From positions 124,001 through 188,000 of the forward strand of contig NZ_FNNE01000005.1 of NCBI RefSeq assembly GCF_900106945.1: a stretch of 64,000 bases of DNA, given 5' to 3'. The notes below the pieces were generated by a model, which searched no databases, was not told the DNA's origin, and was given only the letters and a program-made list of their open reading frames with translations. The stretch's first letter is position 1. Each line of letters begins with the position of its first letter. Shown here piece by piece: positions 38,432-48,124 of the stretch. A program made the translations under genes and the position numbers. Source of the DNA: Marinobacter mobilis (GTDB taxonomy: Bacteria; Pseudomonadota; Gammaproteobacteria; Pseudomonadales; Oleiphilaceae).

Positions 38432-39445
38432 GTGTCCAGTCTCATCAGGGCCACCAACCTTTGGGGGTATGACGAGCAGGTCAGACGCAAAGGGGGCGAC
38501 CCTTTGCCACTGCTGTCCCGGTATCATATCCCGCCGTCCGGACAGCGGGACGATGCCTCCTTTCTGGTGTTCAAGCACCTCACCGAGCTATTGGAAGACA
38601 CGGCCGCCGAACTGGCCGACCCGACCTTCGGAATGATGCTCGCGGAGTATCAGGGCATGGATATTCTCGGGCCCATCTCGGTGATTGCACGCAGCTCCAA
38701 GACCGTGGGCGAGGCCATTAACAGTATCGCCGGCTACCTGCATCTCCATTGCCCGGCGTTGGCGCTCACCACCACGCAGGAGACGGTGGATGGTGACCCC
38801 ATGATCCGTTTCAGGTTCATGATTGATGGTGAGGGTGAAGCCTACCGGATCCAGGCCCATGAGCTGAGCCTCGCCAATGCGGTACAGGTCATGAAGCTGC
38901 TGTGCGGTAATGACTTTCAGCCGCTGTCGGTGCACTTCATGCACAACCGCACCGCCGACGAGTCGATCTACCGCAAGGTCTACCGCTGTGAGCCACACTT
39001 CGGACAGGACTGGTCCGGGTTTTACCTGCCGCTGACAGCATTTGCCATGCCCTTGTCCAGTGCCGACCACCAGACCTGGCAAATGGCGAAACGCTATCTC
39101 GATTCCCAGCAGGCACCCAATGCCAATAGCCTCTCAGAAGACGTCAGCCGGCTGATCAACTCTCTGCTGCCAACGGGCCACTGCAGCAGTGAAGCCATTG
39201 CCGCCCACCTTTCCATGCACAAACGTACCCTGCAACGACGACTGGCGCGGGAAGGGACCACCTACGAACAGCTGCTCAGCGACGAACGATGCAGACTGGC
39301 CCGGCAGTATCTGCAGGAACCTAATCTCGGATTTGCCCAGATCACCGGGTTACTGGGCTATTCCGAACAATCCACGTTTACCCGAGCCTGCCGGGACTGG
39401 TTCCAACTGACACCCAAAGCCTATCGCAAGCATTGGTTGCGTTAG
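38432..39445 (+). CDS. AraC-family transcriptional regulator
   Basis: A 337-residue regulator with an N-terminal ligand-binding domain of the Arabinose_bd type (about 20-210) and a C-terminal double helix-turn-helix (SEAIAAHLSMHKRTLQRRLAREGTTY and ITGLLGYSEQSTFTRACRDW). A GTG start follows GGAGGAC. It is divergent from the monooxygenase/hydrolase operon and probably controls it; relatives of this domain layout often respond to fatty acids or hydrophobic compounds. Confidence 0.88.
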   Translation: MSSLIRATNLWGYDEQVRRKGGDPLPLLSRYHIPPSGQRDDASFLVFKHLTELLEDTAAELADPTFGMMLAEYQGMDILGPISVIARSSKTVGEAINSIAGYLHLHCPALALTTTQETVDGDPMIRFRFMIDGEGEAYRIQAHELSLANAVQVMKLLCGNDFQPLSVHFMHNRTADESIYRKVYRCEPHFGQDWSGFYLPLTAFAMPLSSADHQTWQMAKRYLDSQQAPNANSLSEDVSRLINSLLPTGHCSSEAIAAHLSMHKRTLQRRLAREGTTYEQLLSDERCRLARQYLQEPNLGFAQITGLLGYSEQSTFTRACRDWFQLTPKAYRKHWLR

Positions 39446-39506
39446 CTCAGCCCCACGCTGATACCTGCCCCTACAGCAACCGCCAGGCACGCGGGCCGGT
39501 GAGAAA

Positions 39507-40046
39507 TCAACGCTGACTCATATCCCAACGCAATTCCTCACAGGCCACCAGCACCGCCTCACGGTGGTAACAACTGGAGATTTCACTCTGCAGCACCGCA
39601 ATTTTTCGTTGAACGCATCGGCCCCGTAACGGGCGGAGAACGAATTCCCAGAGGCACAACGCGGCCGACACCAGCCATCCGGTCCAGCCAAGGAGGAGGA
39701 GAAAAACAGCAATCTCCCGGGACACCTCCAGCGCCAGATCAACTTGGGGGGCCCGGTTCAGGGCAAGGAAACTGAACACGATCAGCAACGTGATGCAGCG
39801 GCTAACCAGCCGTCGGCGCCGTGCTAGCCGACGAGGGTCAGCGAGGCCTCTGACCGTCGGATCAATAGCGGCCGACACGGCCTGCGCAGGTGGGCGGGAT
39901 TCTTTCAGGTCTTTTTCTATTTCCAGCAACACAAACGGCCGCTGTCCTTCGTGGATCAGGTTCAGCAGCGCCGTGATGGCAGACTTTGCCTTTTCCGTGT
40001 GCTGTGCCCGCACCTGGGGCGGGTCTCCGATACTCGGTTGCATCAT
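39507..40046 (-). CDS. Hypothetical membrane protein
   Basis: The 179-residue product has a soluble N-terminal part (about 1-75, charged and helical) and two predicted transmembrane helices (about 83-98, ITLLIVFSFLALN, and 112-135, IAVFLLLLGWTGWLVSAALCL), then a short Cys-containing tail. No family recognised. It converges with the AraC-type gene. Two adjacent ATG codons could start it. The 176 bp upstream contain only a stem-loop. Confidence 0.5.
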   Translation of the reverse strand: MMQPSIGDPPQVRAQHTEKAKSAITALLNLIHEGQRPFVLLEIEKDLKESRPPAQAVSAAIDPTVRGLADPRRLARRRRLVSRCITLLIVFSFLALNRAPQVDLALEVSREIAVFLLLLGWTGWLVSAALCLWEFVLRPLRGRCVQRKIAVLQSEISSCYHREAVLVACEELRWDMSQR

Positions 40047-40162
40047 GCCAGGCGTCTCAATTCGTCAGGGATTAAAGCGGGGTGAGCTGCGTCCCTGTTC
40101 GTTCAAGACTGCCTTCCTGGCGTGTTACCCGGGCGTCACCAAGGTAACCGTGCGCACCTGAG

Positions 40163-40200
40163 GGCACCTTACCCCAGATCTCTGATTCAGGGGAGGTGCC
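40163..40200 (-). other. Stem-loop after the PanE-like gene
   Basis: GGCACCT (40163-40169) pairs with AGGTGCC (40194-40200), with CCCC/GGGG inside. It lies 23 bp after the PanE-like stop on the minus strand and lacks a U-run, so it may be a processing or Rho-related 3' end of the long phenol operon rather than an intrinsic terminator. Confidence 0.35.
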
Positions 40201-40222
40201 GAATGTGAACTATGGATGAATA

Positions 40223-41185
40223 TTATGAGACCGGGGTGTCCGCTTTCAACAGTGCGTTCACCGTAAACGTATACGGCGCAGCAACCTGCTGCGCCTCACA
40301 GCGACGAAGCACCGCGCCGGCGATACTGTCGAGCTCCAGCGGCCGGCCCTTTTCCTTGTCCACCAGCATCGACGTCTTGATGGCATTGAAGGTGCTGATA
40401 AGCTCAAACATGTCGTCCAGATCGTTCTGGCCGAGGTTAACCCCGTCCGCTTTTGAGGCCGCCACCGTCTCCGCCATCATACCGTAGACAATCTTGCTGA
40501 ATTCCGGGTGGTGAGTCAGGCGGCGGGTATCAAGCCCGGTGAGCGCGGACAGCGGATTGACGCCATTGTTGATCACCAGCTTGCGCCAGAGTTCGTAGCG
40601 AATATTGTCCGTAATGGTGGTAGGAATCCCGGCGTCGTTGAACGCCGTTTCCAGCGCTGCCAGCAGTGTCCGTCGCGGATCCAGCGGGTCTCGGCCAAGT
40701 GGCCACGCCCCCATCACCACCTGCGCCACACCCTCAGCGAACACCTGCCCAGGCGCGGTGATATGCCCACCGATCCGAACGGCCAAACCACCCAGTACGC
40801 GCTGCTCACCGACCACTGCAGCAATCACTGGCTCGTTGTCGACTCCGTTTTGCAGCGACAGGACCGGCACGGAACCGGTTCTCAGCCAGTCACCCAGCTC
40901 AGCCATGACCGGTTCGGTAGCGGTGGATTTAAGGGCAATGAGAACCAGATCGAACGCATCCGGGTGGTAGGCGTTGATCAGCGAGGCATGGTCGAAGGCG
41001 GGCAAACGGCAATCGAAGCGTCGGCCTTCGTAGTCTACCGTCAGCCCCCGTGCCTGGAGGGCCTCAAGGTGCGGGCCGCGGGCGGTAACAACCAGCTGGT
41101 GACCGGCCGAGGCCAGGCGGGCCGCATAGTAGCCTCCGATGCCGCCGGCACCGATCATGAGGAGCTTGAGTGTTCGTGTTGTCAT
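40223..41185 (-). CDS. Ketopantoate reductase family protein (PanE/ApbA-like)
   Basis: The 320-residue protein has the NADP-binding motif LLMIGAGGIGGYYAARLA and family residues in SLQNGVDNE and LWRKLVINNGVNPLSAL, where the lysine and asparagine are catalytic in PanE. It would reduce a 2-oxo acid such as ketopantoate. It lies 54 bp after the last gene of the phenol operon on the same strand, so it might be co-transcribed; no other pantothenate gene is present. Family assignment is firm, substrate is not. Confidence 0.8.
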   Translation of the reverse strand: MTTRTLKLLMIGAGGIGGYYAARLASAGHQLVVTARGPHLEALQARGLTVDYEGRRFDCRLPAFDHASLINAYHPDAFDLVLIALKSTATEPVMAELGDWLRTGSVPVLSLQNGVDNEPVIAAVVGEQRVLGGLAVRIGGHITAPGQVFAEGVAQVVMGAWPLGRDPLDPRRTLLAALETAFNDAGIPTTITDNIRYELWRKLVINNGVNPLSALTGLDTRRLTHHPEFSKIVYGMMAETVAASKADGVNLGQNDLDDMFELISTFNAIKTSMLVDKEKGRPLELDSIAGAVLRRCEAQQVAAPYTFTVNALLKADTPVS

Positions 41186-41239
41186 CACGGTCCAGACCCT
41201 GGGGCAAGTCGCGGTTGATGATAGCAGAGACGCCAGGGA

Positions 41240-41926
41240 TTAACGCATCCACCCAAACCCCGAGAGACTCTGGTTCGCCTCACTCATTCTGGAGCTGAAC
41301 ATCCGCTGAGGAAACTTGGAGTCGCCCAGAGAGAAGGCCGCATTCAGCAGGCACACGGTTGGATCATCCAGCACAGATACAGACACCGCCCGGGGCATGT
41401 CGCCCTTGAATGACAGCGCAGCCCCCCACTGCTGATCCAGAACCCATCCCCCGATCATGTCCCGAAGCTGGCGGTCATGCAGCGCCACCCCCCTGCCCTC
41501 ATCCTGTCCCTCAATGTCATCCAGACAGATCATCAGGACACCGCGCTCCCTCAAGCCCCTGAGACACTGTCCCAGGCGCCGGTACTCCAACTCGCTCATA
41601 CCGGTATTCAGGTTCAGCTCTGATACGTCTTGCGGTTCGTCGGCAAGCAGCACCCGAAGCAGTTTCTCACGATGACTTGCCCGTTCGGGCGGCGTTCTCG
41701 ACGAGACGTCACCAAGGTTCAGCAGCCTGCGGATTTTCTCCGCGGTCCCCCCATCCCCCGTTGTGCACCGAACTTCCGGACCGGGCATGCCCGGATCGCT
41801 GGAGATCAGTAACACACTGTCGTAGTGCATTCCCCGGAGCAATCGGGTCAGGCCGGAACTGGCCTGCGCCTGAAATGGCAGGCGTTCAACGTTGCAGGAA
41901 ACAAACAACACAGGAAGCTTGTTCAC
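41240..41926 (-). CDS. Degenerate LigB/DODA-type dioxygenase homologue, probably non-catalytic
   Basis: A GTG at 41926 with GGAGGG five bases upstream gives 228 residues. The order of segments matches YgiD-type extradiol dioxygenases: PVLFVSCNVE where the family has FxGHGSP, VLLISSDP where it has VVVSAHW, LRERGVLMICLDDIEG where it has the LxxHNL region, PTVCLLNAAFSLGD where it has PTPEHYLPLLYVLGA, and a final SLSGF. All expected metal-ligand histidines are replaced (Cys11 and Asp44 at the first two sites). It follows dmpI by 40 bp and is probably the last gene of the operon. Remote homology, inferred by eye. Confidence 0.5.
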   Translation of the reverse strand: MNKLPVLFVSCNVERLPFQAQASSGLTRLLRGMHYDSVLLISSDPGMPGPEVRCTTGDGGTAEKIRRLLNLGDVSSRTPPERASHREKLLRVLLADEPQDVSELNLNTGMSELEYRRLGQCLRGLRERGVLMICLDDIEGQDEGRGVALHDRQLRDMIGGWVLDQQWGAALSFKGDMPRAVSVSVLDDPTVCLLNAAFSLGDSKFPQRMFSSRMSEANQSLSGFGWMR

Positions 41927-41966
41927 GTTTTCCCTCCAGAGGCCATCCCGGCTTGAAGACCGGGGC

Positions 41967-42158
41967 TCAACGCCCCAGCTTTTTCGCCGATTGCCCACCA
42001 ATGCCAAAGTGCTGCCGGGGCATTTCGTTAAGGATGATGCGGACACTTTCCAGCGGTGCGCCCAGGGAGCGGGAAATCGCTTCACTGACCTCGCGGATCA
42101 GCGTCTCTTTCTGCTCATCACTGCGACCTTCCAGGATATTGATCTGCGCAACAGGCAT
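41967..42158 (-). CDS. dmpI: 4-oxalocrotonate tautomerase
   Basis: A 63-residue tautomerase: after removal of Met the N-terminal proline ([11 protein letters not shown]) is the catalytic base, with arginines in GRSDEQ and ESVRIIL and a closing hydrophobic segment. It isomerises 2-hydroxymuconate to 4-oxalocrotonate in the meta pathway. It has a very strong AAGGAGG site and starts 9 bp after dmpH. Confidence 0.93.
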   Translation of the reverse strand: MPVAQINILEGRSDEQKETLIREVSEAISRSLGAPLESVRIILNEMPRQHFGIGGQSAKKLGR

Positions 42159-42167
42159 AACGCCTCC

Positions 42168-42962
42168 TTATTCAAAGCGGGCCGACACCGTACCCAGTCC
42201 CTGATACCGCACAGTGATATTGTCGCCCGCCTCCACCGTGATGGCGGCGGTAATACCGCCGGTCATGATGAACGTGCCGGCGGGAATGTGCTCACCCCGT
42301 TCCGCCAGCAAGTTGGCCAGCATGGCCACGCTGGAAGCCGGATGCCCCAGCACGGCCGCACCGGCGCCCACGTCCACGACCTCACCGTTCTTTTCCACCA
42401 CGACGCCAAGGGTTTTCAGGTCAAGGTCTGCCACATTGGCCATCTGCCCCCCGGTGATGAAGCGGGTCGAGGAGGCGTTATCCGCGACAACGCTCACCAG
42501 ATCGAACCTGAAATTTTCGTAACGGGAATCAATAACTTCCACCGCAGGAATCACGAAGTCGGTGGCAGCCAGAACCTGGCCAATATGACACCCAGGGCCC
42601 TGCAGGGGGGCCTTGGTGACAAAGGCAATCTCGGCTTCGATTTTCGGGTGAATCAATTCCTTCGTATTCACAACGCCGCCATCCGGCACGCTGAAATAAT
42701 CAGCCAGGAAGCCATAGATGGGGGTCTCAACCCCCATCTGGGCCATCTTGGCCCAGGAGGTAAGCCCCATTTTCATACCCACGATCTTGTTACCGCGAGC
42801 TTCCTTTCGACGGCGAATTTCCCACTGCACGTCGTAGGCATCCTCAAAGGTCATGTCCGGGTAATCATTGGTGACCTTGGTAATGTCATGAGCCTGCAGC
42901 TCAGCGTTTTCCACATGCTCCGCCAGTGCCAGCACCTGTTCCTGCGTTAATGTCTTGCTCAT
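42168..42962 (-). CDS. dmpH: 4-oxalocrotonate decarboxylase
   Basis: A 264-residue protein of the fumarylacetoacetase-like hydratase/decarboxylase family, which converts 4-oxalocrotonate to 2-oxopent-4-enoate and works in complex with the hydratase DmpE. Seen: [52 protein letters not shown] and [23 protein letters not shown]. It resembles the DmpE protein in this operon; assignment between the two rests on gene order and the [10 protein letters not shown] start. The ATG overlaps the dmpG stop by 4 bp. Confidence 0.9.
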   Translation of the reverse strand: MSKTLTQEQVLALAEHVENAELQAHDITKVTNDYPDMTFEDAYDVQWEIRRRKEARGNKIVGMKMGLTSWAKMAQMGVETPIYGFLADYFSVPDGGVVNTKELIHPKIEAEIAFVTKAPLQGPGCHIGQVLAATDFVIPAVEVIDSRYENFRFDLVSVVADNASSTRFITGGQMANVADLDLKTLGVVVEKNGEVVDVGAGAAVLGHPASSVAMLANLLAERGEHIPAGTFIMTGGITAAITVEAGDNITVRYQGLGTVSARFE

Positions 42963-43996
42963 GCGTTTTGCTCCTTCTGTGCAGCGAGGAGATCCAGCGC
43001 CACATCCACAATCATGTCTTCCTGGCCACCCACCATACGGCGCTGACCCAGCTCTACCAGAATGTCCACAGCCTTCAGGCCGTATTTCTGTGCGGCCACT
43101 TCGGAGTGACGCAGGAAGCTGGAATAGACACCGGCGTAACCCAGGGCCAGGGTTTCCCGGTCTACCCGTACCGGGCGGTCCTGCAGTGGGCGGACGATGT
43201 CATCGGCAGCGTCCATCAGCGCGTACACGTCGGTACCATGTTCCCAGCCCATCTTGTCGAAGGCGGCAATACACACTTCCAGCGGTGCGTTGCCAGCGCC
43301 TGCGCCCATGCCTGCCAGGGAGGCATCAATGCGGTCGCAACCTTCTTCCACCGCGACGATGGAGTTGGCCACCCCGAGGGCGAGGTTATGATGGGCATGG
43401 ATACCGGTCTGGGTTTCCGGTTTGAGCACATCCTTGAGGGCACGGAAGCGGTCACGGATATCATTCATGTTCATCGCTCCACCGGAATCGACCACGTAGA
43501 GGCACGTGGCGCCGTAGTCTTCCATCAGCTTGGCCTGCTCAGCGAGTCCCTGCGGGGTCTGCATGTGGCTCATCATCAGGAAACCGACCGTATCCATACC
43601 CAGCTTGCGGGCGTGTTCGATGTGTTGCCGTGACACGTCGGCTTCGGTGCAATGAGTGGCAACGCGGACGATACGGGCACCTGCGTTATAAGCATTATCC
43701 AGGTCGTGGACGGTACCAATGCCAGGCAGCAGCAAGGTGGCGATTCGGGCATGGCTGACCACTTCGGCCACGGCTTCGATCCACTCCAGATCGGTGTGGG
43801 CACCAAAGCCGTAGTTGAAGCTCGACCCCTGCAGGCCATCGCCGTGGGCCACCTCGATGGAATCCACCTTGGCCTGGTCCAGCGCCCGGGCGATGTCCTG
43901 CACGTTCTTGATGGAGTACTGGTGGCGGATGGCATGGCTGCCATCCCGCAGGGTCACGTCGGAGATATACAGTTTCTTACCGGGATTGAAGGTCAT
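42959..43996 (-). CDS. dmpG: 4-hydroxy-2-oxovalerate aldolase
   Basis: The 345-residue aldolase splits 4-hydroxy-2-oxovalerate into pyruvate and acetaldehyde. It shows the metal/substrate signature [29 protein letters not shown] with metal-binding histidines and the C-terminal [17 protein letters not shown]. It forms a channelling complex with DmpF, encoded 13 bp upstream. Confidence 0.96.
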   Translation of the reverse strand: MTFNPGKKLYISDVTLRDGSHAIRHQYSIKNVQDIARALDQAKVDSIEVAHGDGLQGSSFNYGFGAHTDLEWIEAVAEVVSHARIATLLLPGIGTVHDLDNAYNAGARIVRVATHCTEADVSRQHIEHARKLGMDTVGFLMMSHMQTPQGLAEQAKLMEDYGATCLYVVDSGGAMNMNDIRDRFRALKDVLKPETQTGIHAHHNLALGVANSIVAVEEGCDRIDASLAGMGAGAGNAPLEVCIAAFDKMGWEHGTDVYALMDAADDIVRPLQDRPVRVDRETLALGYAGVYSSFLRHSEVAAQKYGLKAVDILVELGQRRMVGGQEDMIVDVALDLLAAQKEQNA

Positions 43997-44009
43997 GGAT
44001 GGGTTCTCC

Positions 44010-44945
44010 TCAGTTGACCAGCGACTCGGCGATGCGCTCGGCAGTGCCCAGGGCAGCGGAAGTCATGATGTCGAGATTGCCGGCGTAGGCCGGGAGATAG
44101 TGGGCGGCGCCTTCGACCTCCAGGAAAACAGACGTCTTGAGGCCACTGAAGCGGCCCAGGCCCGGGACATTCAGCGGTTGATCCGCCGGGATGTCATCAA
44201 ACTGCACCTTCTGTTTCAGACGGTAGCCGGGCACGTAGCTGTTGACGGCCTTGACCATTTCTTCCACCGAGGCTTCCACCTCAGCCTGGTCGGCCGCATC
44301 GGACAACACATACACCGTGTCGCGCATCAGCAACGGGGGCTCGGCCGGGTTGAGGATGATGATGGCCTTACCCTTCTGGGCACCGCCCACCACCTCGATG
44401 GCTTTGGAGGTAGTCTCCGTGAACTCGTCAATGTTGGCGCGGGTGCCGGGGCCGGCCGACTTGCTGGAGATCGACGCGACGATCTCGGCGTAATGCACCT
44501 TCGCCACCCGGGATACCGCCGCCACCATGGGAATGGTGGCCTGGCCGCCGCAGGTCACCATGTTGACGTTGCCTTCATGGAGGTTCTGCTCCAGGTTCAC
44601 CACCGGTACGCAGTAGGGACCAATGGCCGCCGGGGTCAGGTCGACAATCTTGATGCCCTCCTTGTGGCCACGCAGGAATACTTCGTTGTGCATGTGGGCC
44701 TTGGCGGAGGTGGCATCGAACACAATGTCGATGTCGGCAAATTCGGGCATGTTCACCAGCCCGTCGACGCCTTCGTGAGTGGTGGCCACCCCCATGCGAC
44801 GGGCTCGGGCGAGACCATCGGATTCCGGATCAATGCCTACCATCGCCCCCATTTCGATGTGCTTGCCATTACGAAGGATCTTGATCATCAGATCGGTGCC
44901 GATGTTGCCCGAGCCGATAATGGCGGCTTTCAGTTTCTTGCTCAT
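44010..44945 (-). CDS. dmpF: Acetaldehyde dehydrogenase (acylating)
   Basis: The 311-residue enzyme oxidises acetaldehyde to acetyl-CoA, receiving it from DmpG. It has the NAD-binding [12 protein letters not shown], the catalytic cysteine in [10 protein letters not shown] and [20 protein letters not shown]. The ATG at 44945 follows GAGGAACAGG; the frame is open further upstream but without homology. An A-rich AAGAACAA (44962-44969, minus strand) precedes the ribosome site. Confidence 0.95.
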   Translation of the reverse strand: MSKKLKAAIIGSGNIGTDLMIKILRNGKHIEMGAMVGIDPESDGLARARRMGVATTHEGVDGLVNMPEFADIDIVFDATSAKAHMHNEVFLRGHKEGIKIVDLTPAAIGPYCVPVVNLEQNLHEGNVNMVTCGGQATIPMVAAVSRVAKVHYAEIVASISSKSAGPGTRANIDEFTETTSKAIEVVGGAQKGKAIIILNPAEPPLLMRDTVYVLSDAADQAEVEASVEEMVKAVNSYVPGYRLKQKVQFDDIPADQPLNVPGLGRFSGLKTSVFLEVEGAAHYLPAYAGNLDIMTSAALGTAERIAESLVN

Positions 44946-44982
44946 AACCTGTTCCTCATCATTGTTCTTGGCGACTGGGCGG

Positions 44983-45768
44983 TCAGGAAAAACGAACAGA
45001 CGCGCTGCCGATACCACCGATATCAACCCGCATGGTGTCGCCGGCCTTCACCGGTTCCAGCGGCACCAGCGAGCCGGACAGAATGACCTCGCCCGCCTTC
45101 AGGGAAATACCGAATTCACCCAGGGTGTTGGCCAGCCAGGTGACGCAATTCACCGGTGATCCCAGCGCCGCGGCACCCGCACCGGTACTGATCACCGAAC
45201 CGTTCTTTTCAACCACCATGCCGCAGCTGACCAGATCGACCTTGCGGGGCGACACCGCCTGGTCACCCAGCACGAACAGACCGCAGGAGGCGTTGTCGGC
45301 GATGGTGTCCTGAATGGCGATCTTCCAATCCTGAATGCGCGAATCGACAATCTCGAAACAGGGCATCACGCATTCGGTGGCCGCCAGTACGTCGGCGTTG
45401 GTCACGCCCGGGCCGGTCAGATCCTTTTTCAGGATGAAGGCAATTTCACCCTCGGCACGGGGGGCGATCAGCCGCTCGCTGATGGGCATCACCTCACCGC
45501 TGTTGAACACCATGTCGTCGGTCAGGTAACCGAAATCCGGCTGGTGCACATTGAGCATGTTCTGCACCGCCTTACTGGTGACGCCGATTTTCTTACCGAT
45601 CACCGAGGCGCCATCCGCCAGCCGCCGTTCCAGCATGCGCAGGGAAATGTGGTAGGCATCATTGATGGTGATGTCTGCTCCGCGGCTGGTCAGCGGCGAC
45701 ACCGCCTCGCGCTTGAGCATGGCCTGGTAGAGCTCGTCGCCGAGCATCTGAATATGTGTTTGTTCCAT
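44983..45768 (-). CDS. dmpE: 2-oxopent-4-enoate hydratase
   Basis: A 261-residue hydratase that adds water to 2-oxopent-4-enoate (2-hydroxypenta-2,4-dienoate) to give 4-hydroxy-2-oxovalerate. Motifs: [48 protein letters not shown] and [21 protein letters not shown]. It is similar to DmpH and probably forms a complex with it. Its ATG overlaps the dmpD stop by 1 bp. Confidence 0.93.
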   Translation of the reverse strand: MEQTHIQMLGDELYQAMLKREAVSPLTSRGADITINDAYHISLRMLERRLADGASVIGKKIGVTSKAVQNMLNVHQPDFGYLTDDMVFNSGEVMPISERLIAPRAEGEIAFILKKDLTGPGVTNADVLAATECVMPCFEIVDSRIQDWKIAIQDTIADNASCGLFVLGDQAVSPRKVDLVSCGMVVEKNGSVISTGAGAAALGSPVNCVTWLANTLGEFGISLKAGEVILSGSLVPLEPVKAGDTMRVDIGGIGSASVRFS

Positions 45769-46625
45769 CAGGAATCTCCTGCAGCCGCTTGATCGGCTTC
45801 GTCGAGAAAATCGTTGACCAACCGGGTAAAACGGTCGGCGTGTTCAATCTGGGTCCAGTGGCCACAACGGCTGAATACGTGAAGCTGGCAACGTTCAATC
45901 CAGCGAGCCAGGGTCAGTGACGTCTGCAGCGGTATCACCCGATCCTCCCGGCCGTGCAGAATCAGGGTTTCGTGAGGCAGGCTCCGGATATCCGCCTCCC
46001 GGCTGGCCAGGTTGTCTACCCAACGCTGGCGCGGAGCCGGAAACATGGCCGCGAAGGACTCCTGAAACCCCGGGCGGATGCTGGCCTGGTAGCGCAGCTC
46101 CGCCAGCTCGTCATTCACCAGGCTACGGTCATAGGCGAACACATCGAGCAAGCCCCGCATGGTGTCGAAGGACGGCTGGTAGCCCCAGACCGCATCCAGC
46201 CCTTTGGTGATTGGAAAACTCACCCCGACTGAGCCCATCAGCACCAGACGGCGCACCCTACCCGGGTGTTCAATCGCCAGCGCCAACGCCAGCCCGCCCC
46301 CAAAGGAGTTGCCCACCAGATCCACCTGCTCCAGTCCGAGTTCGTCCATCACACCGAGGGCATGGGCGACCCAGCGTTCACGGTTATAGACCCGGTCGGC
46401 CGGTCGCTCGCTGTAACCGAAGCCAAGCATGTCCGGCGCAATCACCCGGCGCTGCTTCGCCAGCTCCGGAATCACCAGGCGCCAGTTGGCCCAGGCTGTG
46501 ACCCCAGGCCCGGAGCCATGAATCAGCATGACCGGGAAGCCATCGCCCTGGTCATGCAGATTGGTGCGGAATCCGGCTGCGATGATTTCACGCCCGATCT
46601 CTGGGCTGTCTACGGGTGCATTCAT
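45768..46625 (-). CDS. dmpD: 2-hydroxymuconic semialdehyde hydrolase
   Basis: A 285-residue alpha/beta hydrolase with oxyanion region MLIHGSGPGVTAWANWR, nucleophile in LVGNSFGGGLALALA, aspartate in LHGREDRVIPL and histidine in RCGHWTQIEHADRF. It hydrolyses the ring-cleavage product, the branch needed for methyl-substituted catechols whose product is a ketone. It is 7 bp after dmpC. Confidence 0.94.
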   Translation of the reverse strand: MNAPVDSPEIGREIIAAGFRTNLHDQGDGFPVMLIHGSGPGVTAWANWRLVIPELAKQRRVIAPDMLGFGYSERPADRVYNRERWVAHALGVMDELGLEQVDLVGNSFGGGLALALAIEHPGRVRRLVLMGSVGVSFPITKGLDAVWGYQPSFDTMRGLLDVFAYDRSLVNDELAELRYQASIRPGFQESFAAMFPAPRQRWVDNLASREADIRSLPHETLILHGREDRVIPLQTSLTLARWIERCQLHVFSRCGHWTQIEHADRFTRLVNDFLDEADQAAAGDS

Positions 46626-46632
46626 GGCAACC

Positions 46633-48093
46633 TCACAGTTTGATGCAGACGTTCTTCATTTCGGTGTAGAACTCCAGCGAATGCACCCCACCCTCGCGAC
46701 CGACACCGGACTGTTTGCTGCCGCCGAAGGGCGTGCGCAGATCCCGCAGGAACCAGCTGTTGACCCAGATAATGCCGGCCTCGATCTGGCCGGCAACACG
46801 ATGGGCCCGGGTCACGTTCTCGGTCCAGATGGCCGAAGCCAGTCCATAGGGCAGGCTGTTCGCCAGATCGATGGCTTCCTCTTCGGTATCGAAGGGGCGG
46901 ATGTGGCAGCAGGGCCCGAAGATCTCATCCGTGACCACGGCGGAATCATCCGCCAGGCCGGTCCAGATGGTGGGCTGGACCCAGGCGCCACCGGCCAGCG
47001 ACCCGGGCATGTCGGGAACCCCGCCACCGGTGACCACCGTGGCGCCGTCGTCGACGGCTTTCTGGTAGTACGACAGCACCTTCTCACGATGCTTCAGGCT
47101 CACCAGAGGCCCCATGCTGGCGTCGCTGTCGTCCGGAGGACCGATCCGGAGCTCTTCAGCAGCAACCTTGAGACGAGTGACAAATTCATCAAAGATCGGC
47201 CGCTCCACATACACCCGTTCGGTGCCCAGGCAGACCTGGCCGCAGTTGGCAAATGCCGAACGCATGGTGCCCTCGATGGCCTTGTCCAGATCACAGTCAG
47301 CAAACACCAAACCGGCGTTCTTGCCCCCCAGTTCCAGGGAGATGTCGCGGATACCCCTGGCGGCCGCTTTCATGATGACCTCACCGGTACCGGTTTCGCC
47401 GGTGAAGGTGAAACCGTCGACGTCCGGGTGTTCGGTCAGAAAAGCACCGGCAGAGTCCCCACCAAAACCATGGACCACGTTGTAGACCCCATCCGGCACG
47501 CCGGCATCTTTCATCACTTCGCCCAACAAGGCCGTGGTGGTTGGGGTTTCCTCGGACGGCTTGACCACCACTGTGTTGCCACAGGCCAGGGCCGGCCCGA
47601 CTTTCCAGGTCATCAGCAGCAGCGGCAGGTTCCAGGGACTGATCACACCGATCACCCCCTTGGGACGACGAACGGCATAGTTCAGCGCCCCGGTGCCATC
47701 CGGTGTCGGCATTTCAAAGGCTTCCGTGGGCACGTTCTTGACCATGTCCGCGAACACCTTGAAATTGGCTGCGCCACGAGGAATGTCGATGTGACGGGCC
47801 AGGGATTTCGGCTTGCCGGTGTCCAGGCATTCGGCGTCGAGAAACTCGTCGAAACGGGCGTTGATGCCATCGGCCACCTTGTGCAGGATGGCTGTGCGCT
47901 GATCCAGGGTCATCTTGCCCCAAGGGCCGCGCAAAGCAGCCTTTGCCGCCTGCACGGCGGCATCAACTTCATCCCGGCCGGCTTCATGCACCTTGCTGAT
48001 CACCTGGCCATTCGCCGGATTGATGTTGTCGAACAGTTTGCCGCTGGCAGAGCCCACGTACTGTCCGTTGATGTAGTGCTTGATGTCTTTCAT
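46633..48093 (-). CDS. dmpC: 2-hydroxymuconic semialdehyde dehydrogenase
   Basis: A 486-residue aldehyde dehydrogenase: NAD-binding FTGETGTGEVIM, glutamate in SLELGGKNAGLVF, catalytic cysteine in ANCGQVCLGTERVYV. It oxidises 2-hydroxymuconic semialdehyde to 2-hydroxymuconate, the branch used for unsubstituted catechol. Having both dmpC and dmpD allows phenol and cresols to be handled. Confidence 0.95.
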   Translation of the reverse strand: MKDIKHYINGQYVGSASGKLFDNINPANGQVISKVHEAGRDEVDAAVQAAKAALRGPWGKMTLDQRTAILHKVADGINARFDEFLDAECLDTGKPKSLARHIDIPRGAANFKVFADMVKNVPTEAFEMPTPDGTGALNYAVRRPKGVIGVISPWNLPLLLMTWKVGPALACGNTVVVKPSEETPTTTALLGEVMKDAGVPDGVYNVVHGFGGDSAGAFLTEHPDVDGFTFTGETGTGEVIMKAAARGIRDISLELGGKNAGLVFADCDLDKAIEGTMRSAFANCGQVCLGTERVYVERPIFDEFVTRLKVAAEELRIGPPDDSDASMGPLVSLKHREKVLSYYQKAVDDGATVVTGGGVPDMPGSLAGGAWVQPTIWTGLADDSAVVTDEIFGPCCHIRPFDTEEEAIDLANSLPYGLASAIWTENVTRAHRVAGQIEAGIIWVNSWFLRDLRTPFGGSKQSGVGREGGVHSLEFYTEMKNVCIKL

Positions 48094-48124
48094 GTCTGCT
48101 AGATCCTGTTTAATCGGTTACGGG

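Noticed and set aside
36901..38472. A 523-residue plus-strand reading frame opposite the monooxygenase
   Set aside because: It is antisense to a gene with complete FAD, NADPH and Baeyer-Villiger motifs and runs into the divergent regulator's region.
41927..42085. A 53-residue N-terminal extension of the DODA-like protein
   Set aside because: It overlaps dmpI in another frame, while the GTG at 41926 has a strong ribosome site and starts the family-like PVLFVS strand.
46528..48102. A 524-residue plus-strand reading frame opposite dmpC and dmpD
   Set aside because: It is a shadow of the aldehyde dehydrogenase and hydrolase genes, which carry all catalytic residues.
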